Of a stretch of 64,000 bases of DNA, positions 18,033 through 28,350 are shown in pieces. Origin of the DNA: Halorientalis marina (GTDB lineage Archaea; Halobacteriota; Halobacteria; Halobacteriales; Haloarculaceae); NCBI RefSeq assembly GCF_023028345.1, contig NZ_CP095487.1, positions 2,418,001 to 2,482,000 of the forward strand, written 5' to 3'. Both the position numbers and the translations under genes were made by a program. The notes under the pieces were generated by a model. It had not been told where the DNA came from. It made no database searches and was given only the letters and a program-made list of their open reading frames with translations. Each line of letters opens with the position of its first letter. The first letter of the stretch is position 1.

Positions 18033-18599
18033 ATGAGCGTCCAGAAAGAGGAGACTGAGGACCTGGACGCTGGACAGATTCACGACATCCTCCGGAACGA
18101 CCGCCGCAGACTGGCGATCAGGTGCCTCCGCGAGGTCGGCGGATCGATGAGCGTCCGCGACCTCTCGGAGGAGGTCGCGACCCGGGAGACTGGCGAAGCA
18201 CCGGCCCCGCGGGACAAACGGCGGAGCGTCTACGTCTCGCTCCACCAGACCCACCTGCCGAAACTCGACGACCTCCGAATCGTCGATTACGACACCGATA
18301 CCAAGGAGGTGAGCCTCCGGGACCGAGCCGCGGAGATCACGACCTACATGGAAGTCGTCCCACGATACGGCATCACCTGGGCGGAGTACTATCTGGTGCT
18401 GGGCGTCCTCGGGTTCGGGACCGTCCTGGCAGCCAGCATCGGCACGCCGCTTCTGGGCGCGCTCGGCGCTCCCGCCGTCGCGGCAGTCTATCTCCTCCTG
18501 CTCAGCGGGTCCGCGGCGTATCACGTCTTCTCGCAGGACCGCAGCCTCTTCGAGGGACTGCGTGCCCAGAGCTCGGGGCCACCGACGGCGGACGACTGA
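18033..18599 (+). CDS. DUF7344-type winged-helix protein with membrane anchor
   Basis: A 188-residue protein. Residues 12-100 resemble the haloarchaeal winged-helix family DUF7344 (IHDILRNDRRRLAIRCLREV, then SVRDLSEEVATRE, and SVYVSLHQTHLPKLDDLRIV ending VDYDTDTKEVSL). Two hydrophobic segments follow at about 120-165 (YYLVLGVLGFGTVLAASI and AAVYLLLLSGSAAYHVF). The layout suggests a membrane-tethered DNA-binding protein. It is the first gene read away from the SipW operon and has a full-strength ribosome site, but a regulatory link with the SipW operon is only positional. Targets unknown. Confidence 0.75.
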   Translation: MSVQKEETEDLDAGQIHDILRNDRRRLAIRCLREVGGSMSVRDLSEEVATRETGEAPAPRDKRRSVYVSLHQTHLPKLDDLRIVDYDTDTKEVSLRDRAAEITTYMEVVPRYGITWAEYYLVLGVLGFGTVLAASIGTPLLGALGAPAVAAVYLLLLSGSAAYHVFSQDRSLFEGLRAQSSGPPTADD

Positions 18600-18746
18600 T
18601 ACTGTCGGACGGCAGTTTCGCGAGCCGTGTCTCCAGAACGGGTATCCGCAGGATTGCGCCCCGAGCGGCCAGGTGGCGGTCGCGTCAGTCTCTCCGGCAG
18701 TACGAGCCCCCCAGTGATTTTCGGGAACGGGGCCGTAGCACGACGT

Positions 18747-19136
18747 ATGTCACACCGGCGTTCCATCGAGGTCTCGACTGACGAGCGAGTGACCACTGTA
18801 GAACTGACCGACCGGGTCGAGGCAGCCGTCCCCGAGACTGCGACCGGGACCTGTACCGTCTTCGTCGAACACACGACGGCGGGACTCAGTATCAACGAGG
18901 CGGAACCGCGGCTACGCGAGGACATCGAGCGAGCCCTGACCGAGCTGGTCCCGGAGTCGGGCTGGGCACACGACGAGATCGACGACAACGCCGACGCGCA
19001 CCTCCGGTCGATGTTGCTGGGGCGGTCGGTGACGGTTCCCGTAACGGACGGGAGTCTCGACCTCGGTACCTGGCAGTCCATCCTCCTCGTGGAGTGTGAC
19101 GGGCCGCGGACGCGAACGGTCTCGGTAACGGCGTGA
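18747..19136 (+). CDS. YjbQ/UPF0047 family protein
   Basis: A 129-residue protein of the UPF0047/YjbQ family. Landmarks are EHTTAGLSINEAEP at about 36-49 and DDNADAHLRSMLLG followed by GTWQSILLVECDGPR near the end; the conserved His and Glu residues line a metal site in known structures. Some members show thiamine-phosphate synthase-like activity, but this is weak and the physiological role is open. The ATG at 18747 starts directly at the family's N-terminus (MSHRRSIEVST). Monocistronic by spacing. Confidence 0.85.
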   Translation: MSHRRSIEVSTDERVTTVELTDRVEAAVPETATGTCTVFVEHTTAGLSINEAEPRLREDIERALTELVPESGWAHDEIDDNADAHLRSMLLGRSVTVPVTDGSLDLGTWQSILLVECDGPRTRTVSVTA

Positions 19137-19250
19137 GCCGACGACTGCTCGCTGCCGGCGGGCGCGGACTGGCGGCACTGACCGCTCTGCCGAAACAAAT
19201 AATGCCCAGTGTCCGAAAGGGACGATGACATTGGTACGTAGGATCGTTAC

Positions 19251-19904
19251 ATGAGGTATTTCGATTTCACAATCTCACCGGAAGACGGGGCTATCCACCC
19301 GGCCGACAAGGTGATCGCGGACCACCCGGGGGTGACCAGGGACTCGCTGATGCACGTCAACGCTCTGGGGGACGGGACGGGGGTGCTTCTCTACCGGCTC
19401 TACGGGGACCACGAGTCGCTCACGGCGGCCATCGACGACAGCGACGCCGTCCTGGCCTGGGACATCCTCGACGTCCAGGACGACGCGTTCCACCTCTACC
19501 TCCACGTCCCGCCCGGACAGCCCGCCGGCGGCCTGATGGCCCTCGCACAGAAGTACGCACTCATCATCGACACGCCGCTGAAGTACACCGACAACGGCGG
19601 GCTCCGCACCACCGTCGTCGGCACCCACGAGATGCTCCGGCAGGCGCTCGGCGAGACGCCCGACGGCGTCCGCTTCGCCGTCGAACAGGCCGGCCAGTAC
19701 TCGCCGGACCGCGAGGACATCCTCTCGATTCTCACCGAGCGCCAGCACGAGGTCTTCGAGACGGCGATTCGGGAGGGCTACTACGAGATTCCCCGCGAGG
19801 CGACTCACGAGGACATCGCGGACTCGCTTGGCTGTGCGCCGAGCACCGTCGACGAACACCTGCGAAAAGCGGAATCGCGCGTCCTCTCGGCGTTGATGCG
19901 GTAG
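19251..19904 (+). CDS. HTH_10 (bacterio-opsin activator-like) transcriptional regulator
   Basis: A 217-residue protein with a C-terminal HTH_10 domain at about 160-217 (LTERQHEVFETAIREGYYEI, then ATHEDIADSLGCAPSTVDEH). The N-terminal 150 residues form the sensory or BAT-like module common to short haloarchaeal members and contain no recognisable PAS or GAF. It is convergent with the acyl-CoA synthetase gene, separated by one base. Such regulators bind DNA as activators or repressors; the effector and targets are unknown. Confidence 0.85.
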   Translation: MRYFDFTISPEDGAIHPADKVIADHPGVTRDSLMHVNALGDGTGVLLYRLYGDHESLTAAIDDSDAVLAWDILDVQDDAFHLYLHVPPGQPAGGLMALAQKYALIIDTPLKYTDNGGLRTTVVGTHEMLRQALGETPDGVRFAVEQAGQYSPDREDILSILTERQHEVFETAIREGYYEIPREATHEDIADSLGCAPSTVDEHLRKAESRVLSALMR

Positions 19905-19905
19905 G

Positions 19906-21894
19906 TCAGTCGTCCGCGGCGGCCGGTTCCGCCTCGCCGCTGTAGATGCGGTCGTACTTCTCCTCGAACTCCGAGCGGATGTTCCGGCGCTTCTTCTTGA
20001 GCGAGGGGGTCAACATGTCGTTTTCGGGCGTCCACTCCTGGGCGACCAGCTCGAACTGCTTGATGGTCTCGTGTTTCTCGAGATTGCGGTTGACGAGCTG
20101 AATATCCTCGTTGATCCACTCGCGGACGCGCTCTTCCTCGCAGATCTCCGCTTTAGTGCCGGGCAAATCGACGTTGCGGTTGTTTGCCCACCGCCCGATA
20201 GCGTTGAAGTTCGGGACGATCAGCGCGGAGATGAACTTCTCGTTGTCGCCCATCACCATGATCTGCTCGATGCGTGAAGAGGTGGAGAACTCGCTCTCGA
20301 TGGGCTCCGGGGCGACGTTTTTCCCCGTGTCGAGGACGATCAAGTTCTTCAGCCGGTCGTGGTACTTCAGGTAGCCGTCCGGCAGTTGCTCGACGATGTC
20401 GCCGGTCCTGAACCAGCCCTCGGTGGTGAACACCTCCTCCGTCTTGCCCGGCTTTTCCCAGTAGCCCTCGGTCACGTTCGGTCCCTTGATGAGGAGTTCG
20501 CCGACGGTCCCCTCGGCGTCCTCGAACTGGTCCTGTGAGACCTGCGACTCGTCGATGTCCGTCTCGATGTCCGGCATCGGCGTGCCGAGCGTCCCCGCTT
20601 TGAGGTTCTCGGGCGGCATCGACGTAACGACGGGGGCGGCCTCCGTCAGGCCGTATCCCTCGTAGATGGGAACGTTCATGCCGTTGAACAGCTGTGCCAG
20701 CCCCTTGTCGAGACTGCCGCCGCCGCTGACGAGGTACTCGACGTTCCCGCCGAGCTGGTCTTTGACCTGTTTGTACACGAGCTGATTCGCGATGCCGTGT
20801 TTCACTTTCAGGCCGAACCCCGGATTATCGGTGCGACCCGCCTCGCGAGCGACTTCGACCGCCCACTCGAAGATGCGCTCTTTGAGGTCCGACCCCTGTG
20901 CCTGGTCGCGCATCTCGTCGAATATTCGCTCGTAGACGCGGGGGACGCTCGCTCCCCCCGCCGGCTTGATCTTCCGGATGTCCTCGCTCACCGTGTCCGG
21001 CGCCTCGGCATATCCGATGGTTGCGCCACTGGCGAGCATGAAGAAGGACCCGACCGTCCGCTCGAAGACGTGCGCCAGCGGCAGGAACGATATCGACCGA
21101 CTCCCCTCGTCGATTTCCGGGACGCTGTCGGCCTTGTCCGGCCGGGGCCCGGACCGTTTGCGGAGCTGATTGATGTTCGCCCGGAAGTTGTAGTGGGTGA
21201 GCTTGACCCCCTTCGGCTTGCCCGTCGTCCCCGAGGTGTAGATGAGACTCGCCAGGTCGTGGGTACTCCGGTCGTCGATCCAGGACTGGTACTCGTCTTC
21301 GTCGAAGTTCGCCTCACCCATCTCGTAGACGTCGGCCAGCGAGTGAATCTGGTCCACGTCGTCGTACTTGTTGAGTTCGTCGAGAACGACGACGAACTCC
21401 AGACTCAGGTCGTCCTCGACCTTGATGATCCGGTCGAGGAGGTACTCGTTTTCGACGACGACACCCATCGCCCCCGGATCGTTCAGCAGGTACTTGATCT
21501 GCTTCGGCGAGGATTCCGTGTACACCGTCGTGACGACGGCGCCGGACGCGAGGAGGGCGAGGTCGCACTGTGCCCACTCCATCCGCGTGTTCGAGAAAAT
21601 CCCCACCCGCTCGTTCGATTCGACACCGAGCTCACGGAACCCGGCCGCGAGGTTCCGCACGATATCGGACAGCCTGTCGTACGTGAGTGAGTGGTACGAG
21701 CCAGGTTCGGGCTCCGGAAGGATGCCCGGCGTGATCGAACGGGGATAGATACCACCCTTGTACATATGGGCGTCCGTGTCGCTGTACCGCTCGAAACTCT
21801 GCTCGAACAGCTCCGGTAACGTGTTCGTCCCGATGACCTCGTCCGTGTACTCCTCCTCGGCTTCTCGCCACGATGTAGCGTCCGGTGGAGTCAT
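19906..21894 (-). CDS. Long-chain acyl-CoA synthetase (AMP-forming)
   Basis: A 662-residue member of the AMP-dependent synthetase/ligase superfamily, of the long-chain fatty acid type. The AMP-binding P-loop YTSGTTGKPKGV is at about 219-230; GYGLTEAAPVVTS, GWFRTGDIVEQLPDGYLKYHDR and the C-terminal Lys region follow as expected. It converts a fatty acid, ATP and CoA into acyl-CoA, AMP and pyrophosphate in the cytoplasm. The acyl-CoA dehydrogenases and the fused hydratase/dehydrogenase 2-8 kb away would act on its products, which supports a fatty acid degradation role. No signal peptide. Confidence 0.92.
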   Translation of the reverse strand: MTPPDATSWREAEEEYTDEVIGTNTLPELFEQSFERYSDTDAHMYKGGIYPRSITPGILPEPEPGSYHSLTYDRLSDIVRNLAAGFRELGVESNERVGIFSNTRMEWAQCDLALLASGAVVTTVYTESSPKQIKYLLNDPGAMGVVVENEYLLDRIIKVEDDLSLEFVVVLDELNKYDDVDQIHSLADVYEMGEANFDEDEYQSWIDDRSTHDLASLIYTSGTTGKPKGVKLTHYNFRANINQLRKRSGPRPDKADSVPEIDEGSRSISFLPLAHVFERTVGSFFMLASGATIGYAEAPDTVSEDIRKIKPAGGASVPRVYERIFDEMRDQAQGSDLKERIFEWAVEVAREAGRTDNPGFGLKVKHGIANQLVYKQVKDQLGGNVEYLVSGGGSLDKGLAQLFNGMNVPIYEGYGLTEAAPVVTSMPPENLKAGTLGTPMPDIETDIDESQVSQDQFEDAEGTVGELLIKGPNVTEGYWEKPGKTEEVFTTEGWFRTGDIVEQLPDGYLKYHDRLKNLIVLDTGKNVAPEPIESEFSTSSRIEQIMVMGDNEKFISALIVPNFNAIGRWANNRNVDLPGTKAEICEEERVREWINEDIQLVNRNLEKHETIKQFELVAQEWTPENDMLTPSLKKKRRNIRSEFEEKYDRIYSGEAEPAAADD

Positions 21895-22061
21895 ATGAGC
21901 CGTTGTATTACGTGCGAAGATAAATACCCGTGGGTCGTTGGCAAGACCCGAAATCGTGTGCGCCGACCAGCGCCGCCTCGCCGTCCCACAAATACCCTCG
22001 TGGAAAATAGTGGTAGCAGATGGTTACCGGGGCAACGCCGGGGTCCGAGCACGCTACGCCG

Positions 22062-22463
22062 TCACCTGATCGGGATGTGGTGTGACTCGTCGCCGCCGTC
22101 CGTCACCGGGACGGTGATCTCGATGACACCGTTCCGGTAGGAGGCCTCTACGTCGGCCACGTCCACGTCTCCCGGCACTCTGATTCCCTCGGTTACGCGA
22201 CGGCTCCGAGTCACACCACCGGTTTCGGTCTCGGAATCCGCCTCGACGGTCAGGACGCCGTCCCCGAACCGGAGGTCGATGTCCTCGCGCTCGAAGCCCG
22301 GGAGGTCGGCCACCACGACGTACCCCTCGTCGGTCTGCTCCATCCGGAGCCGGCCCGAGCGGACACCCGCTTCGGTCCCGGCCGCCGGCATCGCACTCAT
22401 CGAACGCATCACGGTCTCGAACAGACGGTCGAACCCCTCGAACGGTGTGTTTCGGTCGTTCAT
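22062..22463 (-). CDS. Hsp20/alpha-crystallin small heat-shock protein
   Basis: A 133-residue protein with an alpha-crystallin domain at about 40-125: GYVVVADLPGFEREDIDLRF, then GVIRV-type ADVEASYRNGVIEITVPV and a C-terminal HHIPIR, the I-x-I anchor. These ATP-independent chaperones hold unfolding proteins. The start at 22463 (MNDRNTPFEGFD) is preferred over the ATG at 22475 because the TATA box centred near 22493 would place a leaderless 5' end close to 22463. Expression is probably stress-induced, as in relatives, but no specific heat-shock site is visible. Confidence 0.9.
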   Translation of the reverse strand: MNDRNTPFEGFDRLFETVMRSMSAMPAAGTEAGVRSGRLRMEQTDEGYVVVADLPGFEREDIDLRFGDGVLTVEADSETETGGVTRSRRVTEGIRVPGDVDVADVEASYRNGVIEITVPVTDGGDESHHIPIR

Positions 22464-22489
22464 AACACCATACATACGACTGTTGATGA

Positions 22490-22496
22490 TATAAAT
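22490..22496 (-). promoter_or_regulatory. TATA box of the Hsp20 gene
   Basis: The plus strand reads TATAAAT here, inside an AT-rich island (TGATGATATAAATAGAG). Its centre lies about 30 bp from the preferred start, the spacing for a leaderless archaeal transcript. Confidence 0.65.
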
Positions 22497-22537
22497 AGAG
22501 ATGGACGTGTGTTAGCACTGACTCGGCGTCGGAGAAG

Positions 22538-22646
<109 letters not shown>

Positions 22647-22717
22647 GCACTCTCGACTGTGGGGCGTCCGGTAATAAACCCTGCTTTTCGGTACGGCAGT
22701 GAGGAGCGGTCACAGGG

Positions 22718-23398
22718 TCAGTCGAGCGGATCGTCGAGGCTCGAATCGAACGAGATCAGTCCGTGGTCAGCCTTCGGATGGCAATGATGGCACAGCAAGA
22801 CGAGGTTCCCTGGATCGTGGGCATCGGATATTTCGGCGTTACTAGCCGTCCGAAACCGCCGAACTGGGACGATGTGGTGAACCTCCAGTCGTCGGTCCGT
22901 CCCGTCCGCGCCACAGCGCTGGCACACCTCGTCGCGTTCGTGCACCGTCTCACGCGCGACGGACCAGCCCGCACCGTACCGTCGGCTGTACCCACCACGC
23001 CAGTTCGGGTTCTGCTCGCCCGCAGTCGCCTCGCTCATCCGTCGTCGCGTCGCCGCCGATTTCGTGGTCCCTTCGAGCGCGTCCGAGATTTTCTGCCGAA
23101 CTTCGGCCGAGGGTGACCGCCCACGCTGTGCGTCCGCGCGCTTCTCGTTCGTCTCGTCCGAGAACTCCCGGCCCTCCAGCGACGCCGAGATCGCTTCCTC
23201 CACGTCTTCGTCGCGCTTTTTGCCGTACAGGCCGTGGTGCTCCCCTTCCACGTCCCGCGTCTCGATACCGTACTCGTCCATATACGACCGAATACACCGC
23301 GGGGAGATCGCACACTCGGCTGCGATCTCCCGCTGCGTGAGATCCTCGTCGTGATACTTGATCGCTAGCCACCAGCCGGAACGGTACCGCTTCGTCAC
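22718..23398 (-). CDS. HNH endonuclease with NUMOD3-like repeats
   Basis: A 226-residue protein from GTG 23398 ([16 protein letters not shown]). It has an N-terminal helix-turn-helix ([20 protein letters not shown]), central NUMOD3-type segments ([40 protein letters not shown]), and a C-terminal HNH domain with [20 protein letters not shown] and LVLLCHHCH; the two CxxC pairs bind zinc and the HH pair is catalytic. A GTG at 23422 would add eight residues. Such proteins are often free-standing homing-type nucleases in haloarchaea. It lies 71 bp upstream of tRNA-Glu on the same strand, and no methylase partner is present, so a restriction enzyme is unlikely. Confidence 0.85.
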   Translation of the reverse strand: MTKRYRSGWWLAIKYHDEDLTQREIAAECAISPRCIRSYMDEYGIETRDVEGEHHGLYGKKRDEDVEEAISASLEGREFSDETNEKRADAQRGRSPSAEVRQKISDALEGTTKSAATRRRMSEATAGEQNPNWRGGYSRRYGAGWSVARETVHERDEVCQRCGADGTDRRLEVHHIVPVRRFRTASNAEISDAHDPGNLVLLCHHCHPKADHGLISFDSSLDDPLD

Positions 23399-23463
23399 GG
23401 GCGACAGTGGCACCGCTCTCACTCATAAATCTACGCCCGAAAGAAAATCCGCGAGGAGGAGCG

Positions 23464-25464
23464 TTACTTGCCCTCGAAGTCCGGCTCACCGTCACCCATG
23501 AAGGCCGTCATACCCTCCATGATGTCGTCGGTGCCGATGAGGTGGCCAAAGCCCTGTGCCTCGATCTCCAGGCCGGCCTCGGTGTCGTCGCGGCCCTTGA
23601 GCATCGCGCGCTTCGTGAACTTCTGGGCGACCGGCGGGCCCTGGGCGAGTTCCTCGGCCATGTCGAGTGCGGCCTCCTCGATCTCGTCGTTCTCGACGAC
23701 CTCGGAGACGAAGCCGTAGTCCTGCATGTCCTCGGCGGTGTAGTCCTGGTCGGCCGTGAGGATGATCTCCTTGGCGACGCCCTCGCCGACGATGTTGGCG
23801 AGTCGCTGGGTGCCGCCCCAGCCGGGGATCAGGCCGAGGTTGAGTTCGGGCTGGCCGAACTCGGAGCGCTCCGTGGCGATGCGGATGTCACAGCACATCG
23901 ACAGCTCCATGCCGCCGCCGTAACAGTAGCCGTCGATACCGGCGACGACCGGGACGGAGAGTTCTTCGAGTTTGCCGAAGGTCTCCTGGCCCTTCCGGGA
24001 GAGGTCGATGGCGCTGAGCGGTTCGGCGCTGGTCGCCATCGCTTGCACGTCCGCGCCCGCGGAGAAGGCCTGGTCACCGTCGCCGGTCACGAGGACCGCG
24101 CGGATGGTATCGTCGTCCTCGACGATGTCTACAGCGTCCTGCAGTTCGTCGAGGATGTCGATGTTGATGGTGTTCATCCGGTGGGCACGGTCGATCTCGA
24201 TGTGAGCGACCTGCTTCTCGCTGTGGCCCTCCGGCACGTCGATGTCGCGGCGCTCGAAGGCGATGGACTCGAAGGACGGCCCCTCGTCTTCGTCCTCGCT
24301 GCCGTAGAAGCCGCCGGCCTCGGCGGCCTCGTAGAGGTAGTCGTGGGCGTCGTAGCGCGGCGAGCCGGTCTCCTCGTGGAGGTCGTCGAGGGTATCGGCG
24401 AGCGTTTCGAGGCCGTAGTCGTCACAGATGCGGGCGGGGCCGTCCGGGAAGCCGGCGCCGAGCATCGTCGCTTCGTCGACGTCCTCGGGCGGGGCCACGT
24501 CGTCCCCGACGAGGTAGGCGACCTCCTTCGCCATCGCGGCGAGCAGGCGCTCTTTGACGTCCTCGCGGACCTGGTCGGTCGGGATGTCCGCACCGTCGCC
24601 GTCCTCGTAGTCGTAGAAGCCCTTGCCGGTCTTCTTGCCGAGGTGCTCGTTCTCGACGGTCTCCTCGAGGAGCGGTGCCGGTTCGTAGGCGTCGCCCTCG
24701 ACCTCGTGCATGTATTCGAGCACGTGGTAGGTGATGTCGTTACCGACCTGGTCGCCGAGCTCGAAGGCGCCCATCGGCAGGCCCATGTCGTACTTCGTCG
24801 TGGAGTCGACCTCCTCGATGGTGGCGACGTCCTCGGAGACGATCCAGCAGGCCTCGTTCATCAGCGGGACGAGGATGCGGTTGACGATGAAGCCCGGCGA
24901 GTCCTTGCGGACGCGGACCGGCGTCTTGCCGAAGTCCTCGGCGAGGGCCTCGACGACCTCGATGGTCTCGTCGGCCGTGTGCTCGCCGTAGATGACCTCG
25001 ACGAGCTGCATCCGGATCGGCGGGTTGAAAAAGTGCATTCCGCAGAACTGCTCCGGTCGCTCGCTGACCTCGGACAGTTCGGTAATCGACAACGAGGACG
25101 TGTTCGTCGCGAAGATGGCGTGGTCGGGCGCGTACTCCTCGACCTCGGCGTAGACGTCCTTCTTGATGTCCATCTTCTCCGGGACGGCCTCGATGATGAC
25201 GTCTGCACTGCCGACGGCTTCCTCCATGTCGACCAGCGGCGTGATACGCTCTTCTGCGGCGTCGGCCTCCTCCTCGGAGATCTGGTCCTGCTCGGCGAGT
25301 TTCTCCAGGCTCCAGACGATGTCGTCGTAGCCGCTCTGGACGAACTCCTCTTTGATGTCGCGCAGACGGACCTCGTAGCCCGCGAGCGAGGCGACCTCTG
25401 CGATCCCGTGCCCCATATTGCCGGCACCAAGCACCGCAACGGTGTCTATGTCGTCGAGTTCCAT
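23464..25464 (-). CDS. Fused 3-hydroxyacyl-CoA dehydrogenase/enoyl-CoA hydratase
   Basis: A 666-residue bifunctional beta-oxidation enzyme. Residues 1-390 are the NAD-dependent dehydrogenase, with Rossmann motif GAGNMGHG at 13-20, the catalytic region [15 protein letters not shown] and a C-terminal helical domain containing GKGFYDY. Residues about 410-666 are the enoyl-CoA hydratase (crotonase), with [11 protein letters not shown] forming one oxyanion half and [16 protein letters not shown] the other, and the glutamate-bearing [12 protein letters not shown]. The order, dehydrogenase first, is the archaeal one and opposite to bacterial FadB. It is transcribed divergently from the acyl-CoA dehydrogenases and would carry out steps two and three on their products. 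Confidence 0.95.
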   Translation of the reverse strand: MELDDIDTVAVLGAGNMGHGIAEVASLAGYEVRLRDIKEEFVQSGYDDIVWSLEKLAEQDQISEEEADAAEERITPLVDMEEAVGSADVIIEAVPEKMDIKKDVYAEVEEYAPDHAIFATNTSSLSITELSEVSERPEQFCGMHFFNPPIRMQLVEVIYGEHTADETIEVVEALAEDFGKTPVRVRKDSPGFIVNRILVPLMNEACWIVSEDVATIEEVDSTTKYDMGLPMGAFELGDQVGNDITYHVLEYMHEVEGDAYEPAPLLEETVENEHLGKKTGKGFYDYEDGDGADIPTDQVREDVKERLLAAMAKEVAYLVGDDVAPPEDVDEATMLGAGFPDGPARICDDYGLETLADTLDDLHEETGSPRYDAHDYLYEAAEAGGFYGSEDEDEGPSFESIAFERRDIDVPEGHSEKQVAHIEIDRAHRMNTINIDILDELQDAVDIVEDDDTIRAVLVTGDGDQAFSAGADVQAMATSAEPLSAIDLSRKGQETFGKLEELSVPVVAGIDGYCYGGGMELSMCCDIRIATERSEFGQPELNLGLIPGWGGTQRLANIVGEGVAKEIILTADQDYTAEDMQDYGFVSEVVENDEIEEAALDMAEELAQGPPVAQKFTKRAMLKGRDDTEAGLEIEAQGFGHLIGTDDIMEGMTAFMGDGEPDFEGK

Positions 25465-25635
25465 GAGTTGAACACTCTATATTCCTCGACCGGGGGGTTT
25501 CAACGTTTATCTTCACACGGGACAACAGAAGAGGAGTTTGTTCAGGCTGGTCCGGCGGCCAGTCCCGGCGACAACGGACTCTCAGTTTCTCGGGGATTAC
25601 AAAACGTTATGTTCCTGGTCCCGACAGTGGAGCGT

Positions 25636-26787
25636 ATGGATTTCGAACTGCCAGCGGAAATCGAACAGATCCGGAACGAGGTCCGGAAGTTCGGTGAAAA
25701 CGAGATCGAGCCGGTCGCGAACGAGTACGACCGCGAAGAGAAGTACCCACACGAGGTCGTCGACAAGGCCACCGAGATGGGACTGGTCGGCGCGTCCATC
25801 CCCGTCGAGTACGGCGGTGCCGGCTACTCCGTCCTGGAATCCTCGATCATCGCCGAGGAGATGTTCGCCATCGACCCCGGGATCGCCTTCTGTATCCTCG
25901 CCTCGTCGTTCGGGACCGAGGCCATCGAGGAGTTCGGGACCGAGGAACAGAAAGAGGAGTTCCTCGAACCGGTCGCCAAGGGCGAGAAGATCTCCGGCGC
26001 CGCGATTTCGGAGCCCGACACCGGCTCGGACGTCTCCTCCGTCTCGACCCGCGCCGAGAAGGACGGCGACGAGTTCGTCATCAACGGCAACAAGATGTGG
26101 ATCTCGAACGGGACGGTCGGCGACTTCTTCGTCGTCCTCTGTAAGACCGACCCCGACGCCGAGGGCCGCTACAACGGCTTCTCCCAGATCATCGTCGAGT
26201 CCGACCGCGACGGCTTCAAGGCCGACAAGATCACGGGCAAACTCGGCATCCGCGCCTCGGACACGGCGGAACTGATCTTCGACGACGTGCGCGTCCCCGA
26301 GGAGAACCTCGTCGGCAACCGCGGTATGGGCTTCCTCCAGCAGATGCAGTTTTTCGACGCCACCCGCGTCGGCGTCGCCGCACAGGGCGTCGGGATCGCG
26401 AAGGGCGCGGCCGAGGCCGCCCTGGAGTACGCCCAGGAGCGCGAGCAGTTCGGCCAGCCAATCGCCGAGTTCCAGGCCATCCAGCACAAGCTCTCGGACA
26501 TGTTCACCAAGACCGAGGCCGCCCGGAACCTCACCTACAAGGCGGCCTGGCAGGTCGACCAGGGCGAGGACATCACGAAGCTCGCCTCGATGTCCAAGGA
26601 GTACGCCTCCCGCGTTGCCGTGGACGTGGCGAACGAAGCCGTCCAGATTCACGGCGGCGCCGGCTACGTCGACGACTTCCCGGTCGAGCGGTTCTACCGC
26701 GACTCGAAGATCACCCAGATCTACGAGGGCACCACCGAGATCCAGAAGAACATCATCGCCCGCGAACTGCTGGGCAAAGGCTTCTGA
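25636..26787 (+). CDS. Acyl-CoA dehydrogenase, first of three tandem copies
   Basis: A 383-residue FAD enzyme that introduces the 2,3 double bond into acyl-CoA and passes electrons to ETF. It starts [20 protein letters not shown] and carries the N-terminal helical, middle beta ([20 protein letters not shown]) and C-terminal helical domains; the C-terminus has [18 protein letters not shown] where the catalytic Glu is expected. ATG 25636 is the family start; the long open frame further upstream is antisense shadow. It faces the fused hydratase/dehydrogenase across a 171-bp promoter region. Chain-length preference cannot be told from sequence. Confidence 0.94.
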   Translation: MDFELPAEIEQIRNEVRKFGENEIEPVANEYDREEKYPHEVVDKATEMGLVGASIPVEYGGAGYSVLESSIIAEEMFAIDPGIAFCILASSFGTEAIEEFGTEEQKEEFLEPVAKGEKISGAAISEPDTGSDVSSVSTRAEKDGDEFVINGNKMWISNGTVGDFFVVLCKTDPDAEGRYNGFSQIIVESDRDGFKADKITGKLGIRASDTAELIFDDVRVPEENLVGNRGMGFLQQMQFFDATRVGVAAQGVGIAKGAAEAALEYAQEREQFGQPIAEFQAIQHKLSDMFTKTEAARNLTYKAAWQVDQGEDITKLASMSKEYASRVAVDVANEAVQIHGGAGYVDDFPVERFYRDSKITQIYEGTTEIQKNIIARELLGKGF

Positions 26788-27023
26788 GGCCGCGGCTGTC
26801 GACGCCGGACTTTCCTTCTTTCTCTCGACGGTGAGTCGCGATACCGGTCCTACCGTCCACACCGACCCCCGGTGTACGTATCGACCGTCACCAGTCGGGT
26901 CGTGCGAGCGGGGGCTCGCAGGAACCCCCCGAAAAAACTCCGCGTGCGGCGTTTTCCGTTTACAATTCGGCGAGCAGGTTGCAAAGAAAACTTAAAGGAA
27001 AATTCCCAACGGTCACTCACAGC

Positions 27024-28175
27024 ATGGACTTCGAGCTGCCAGCAGAGATCGAGCAGATCAGGGAAGAGGTGCGGAAGTTCGGGGAAAACGAGATCAAACC
27101 GGTGGCAACCGAGTACGACGTGGAGGAGAAGTACCCCCACGAGATCATGGACAAGGCCGCCGAGATGGGGCTGACGGGGGCACAGATCCCCATCGAGTAC
27201 GGGGGCGCTGGCTACTCGACGCTGGAGGTCGTGGCTATCTCCGAGGAGCTGTTCGCTATCGACCCCGGGATCGCGCTCTGTATTCAGTCGGCTTCCTTCG
27301 GCTCCGACGCCCTGATGGAGTTCGGGACCGAGGAGCAGAAAGAGCGATTCCTCGAGCCGGTCGCGACGGGCGACGCCGTCATGGGCGCCGCGATTTCGGA
27401 ACCGGACACCGGCTCCGACGTGTCCTCCGTCTCGACCCGCGCCGAGAAGGACGGCGACGAGTGGGTCATCAACGGGAACAAGATGTGGATCACGAACGGG
27501 ACGGTCGGCGACCACTTCGTCGTCCTCTGTCAGACCGACCCCGACGCCGAGGGCCGGTACAACGGCTTCAGCCAGATCGTCGTCGAATCGGACCGCGACG
27601 GCTTCAAGGCCGACAAGATCACGGGCAAACTCGGCATCCGCGCCTCGGACACGGCGGAACTGATCTTCGACGACGTGCGCGTCCCCGAGGAGAACCTCGT
27701 GGGCAACCGCGGTATGGGTTTCCTCCAGCAGATGCAGTTCTTCGACGACACCCGGACGGGCGTCGCCGCCCAGGGTATCGGACTGGCCCGCGGCGCGGCC
27801 GAACGCGCCCTGGAGTACGCACAAGAGCGCGAGCAGTTCGGTCAGCCCATCGCCGAGTTCCAGGCCATCCAGCACAAGCTCTCGGACATGTTCACCCGGA
27901 CGGAGGCCGCCCGGAACCTGACGCACAAGTCCGCGTGGCAGGTCGACCAGGGCGAGGACATCACGAAACTCGCCTCCATGGCCAAGGAGTACTCCTCGCG
28001 GGTCGCCGTCGACGTGGCCAACGAGGCCGTCCAGATTCACGGCGGCTCCGGCTACGTCAACGACTTCGACGTGGAACGGTTCTACCGCGACGCCAAAATC
28101 CTCCAGATCTACGAGGGTACCACCGAAATTCAGAAGAACATCATCGCCCGCGAACTGCTGGGCAAGGGCTTCTGA
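27024..28175 (+). CDS. Acyl-CoA dehydrogenase, second of three tandem copies
   Basis: A 383-residue paralogue of the gene upstream, starting [20 protein letters not shown]. The middle domain, the [20 protein letters not shown] segment and the C-terminus ([19 protein letters not shown]) are near-identical to the other two; differences cluster in residues 20-100. A promoter-like CTTAAAGG element lies about 30 bp upstream, so it may have its own start of transcription in addition to read-through. A T-rich stretch follows the stop. Confidence 0.94.
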   Translation: MDFELPAEIEQIREEVRKFGENEIKPVATEYDVEEKYPHEIMDKAAEMGLTGAQIPIEYGGAGYSTLEVVAISEELFAIDPGIALCIQSASFGSDALMEFGTEEQKERFLEPVATGDAVMGAAISEPDTGSDVSSVSTRAEKDGDEWVINGNKMWITNGTVGDHFVVLCQTDPDAEGRYNGFSQIVVESDRDGFKADKITGKLGIRASDTAELIFDDVRVPEENLVGNRGMGFLQQMQFFDDTRTGVAAQGIGLARGAAERALEYAQEREQFGQPIAEFQAIQHKLSDMFTRTEAARNLTHKSAWQVDQGEDITKLASMAKEYSSRVAVDVANEAVQIHGGSGYVNDFDVERFYRDAKILQIYEGTTEIQKNIIARELLGKGF

Positions 28176-28187
28176 GGCCGCGAACAC

Positions 28188-28200
28188 ACCGTTTTTTCGC
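28188..28200 (+). terminator. T-rich stretch after the second acyl-CoA dehydrogenase
   Basis: ACCGTTTTTTCGCC follows the stop by about 15 bp. Oligo-T runs act as archaeal terminators, so partial termination before the third copy is likely. Confidence 0.4.
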
Positions 28201-28350
28201 CGCATCGACAGACAGCGGCGCAACCGGGAAACGGCGATTCTCGGGCGGCCGGCCACACCTGTTAATTCTCTCGGCCCGTCCGTTAATATCGTAACCGGGA
28301 GCGTAACTTTCGTAATGGATTGGAAACCAGTGTGTGGAGAGGTCACATAG

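Noticed and set aside
22718..23398. A restriction-modification system.
   Set aside because: The HNH protein has NUMOD3 repeats and no methyltransferase neighbour, which fits a homing-type nuclease better.
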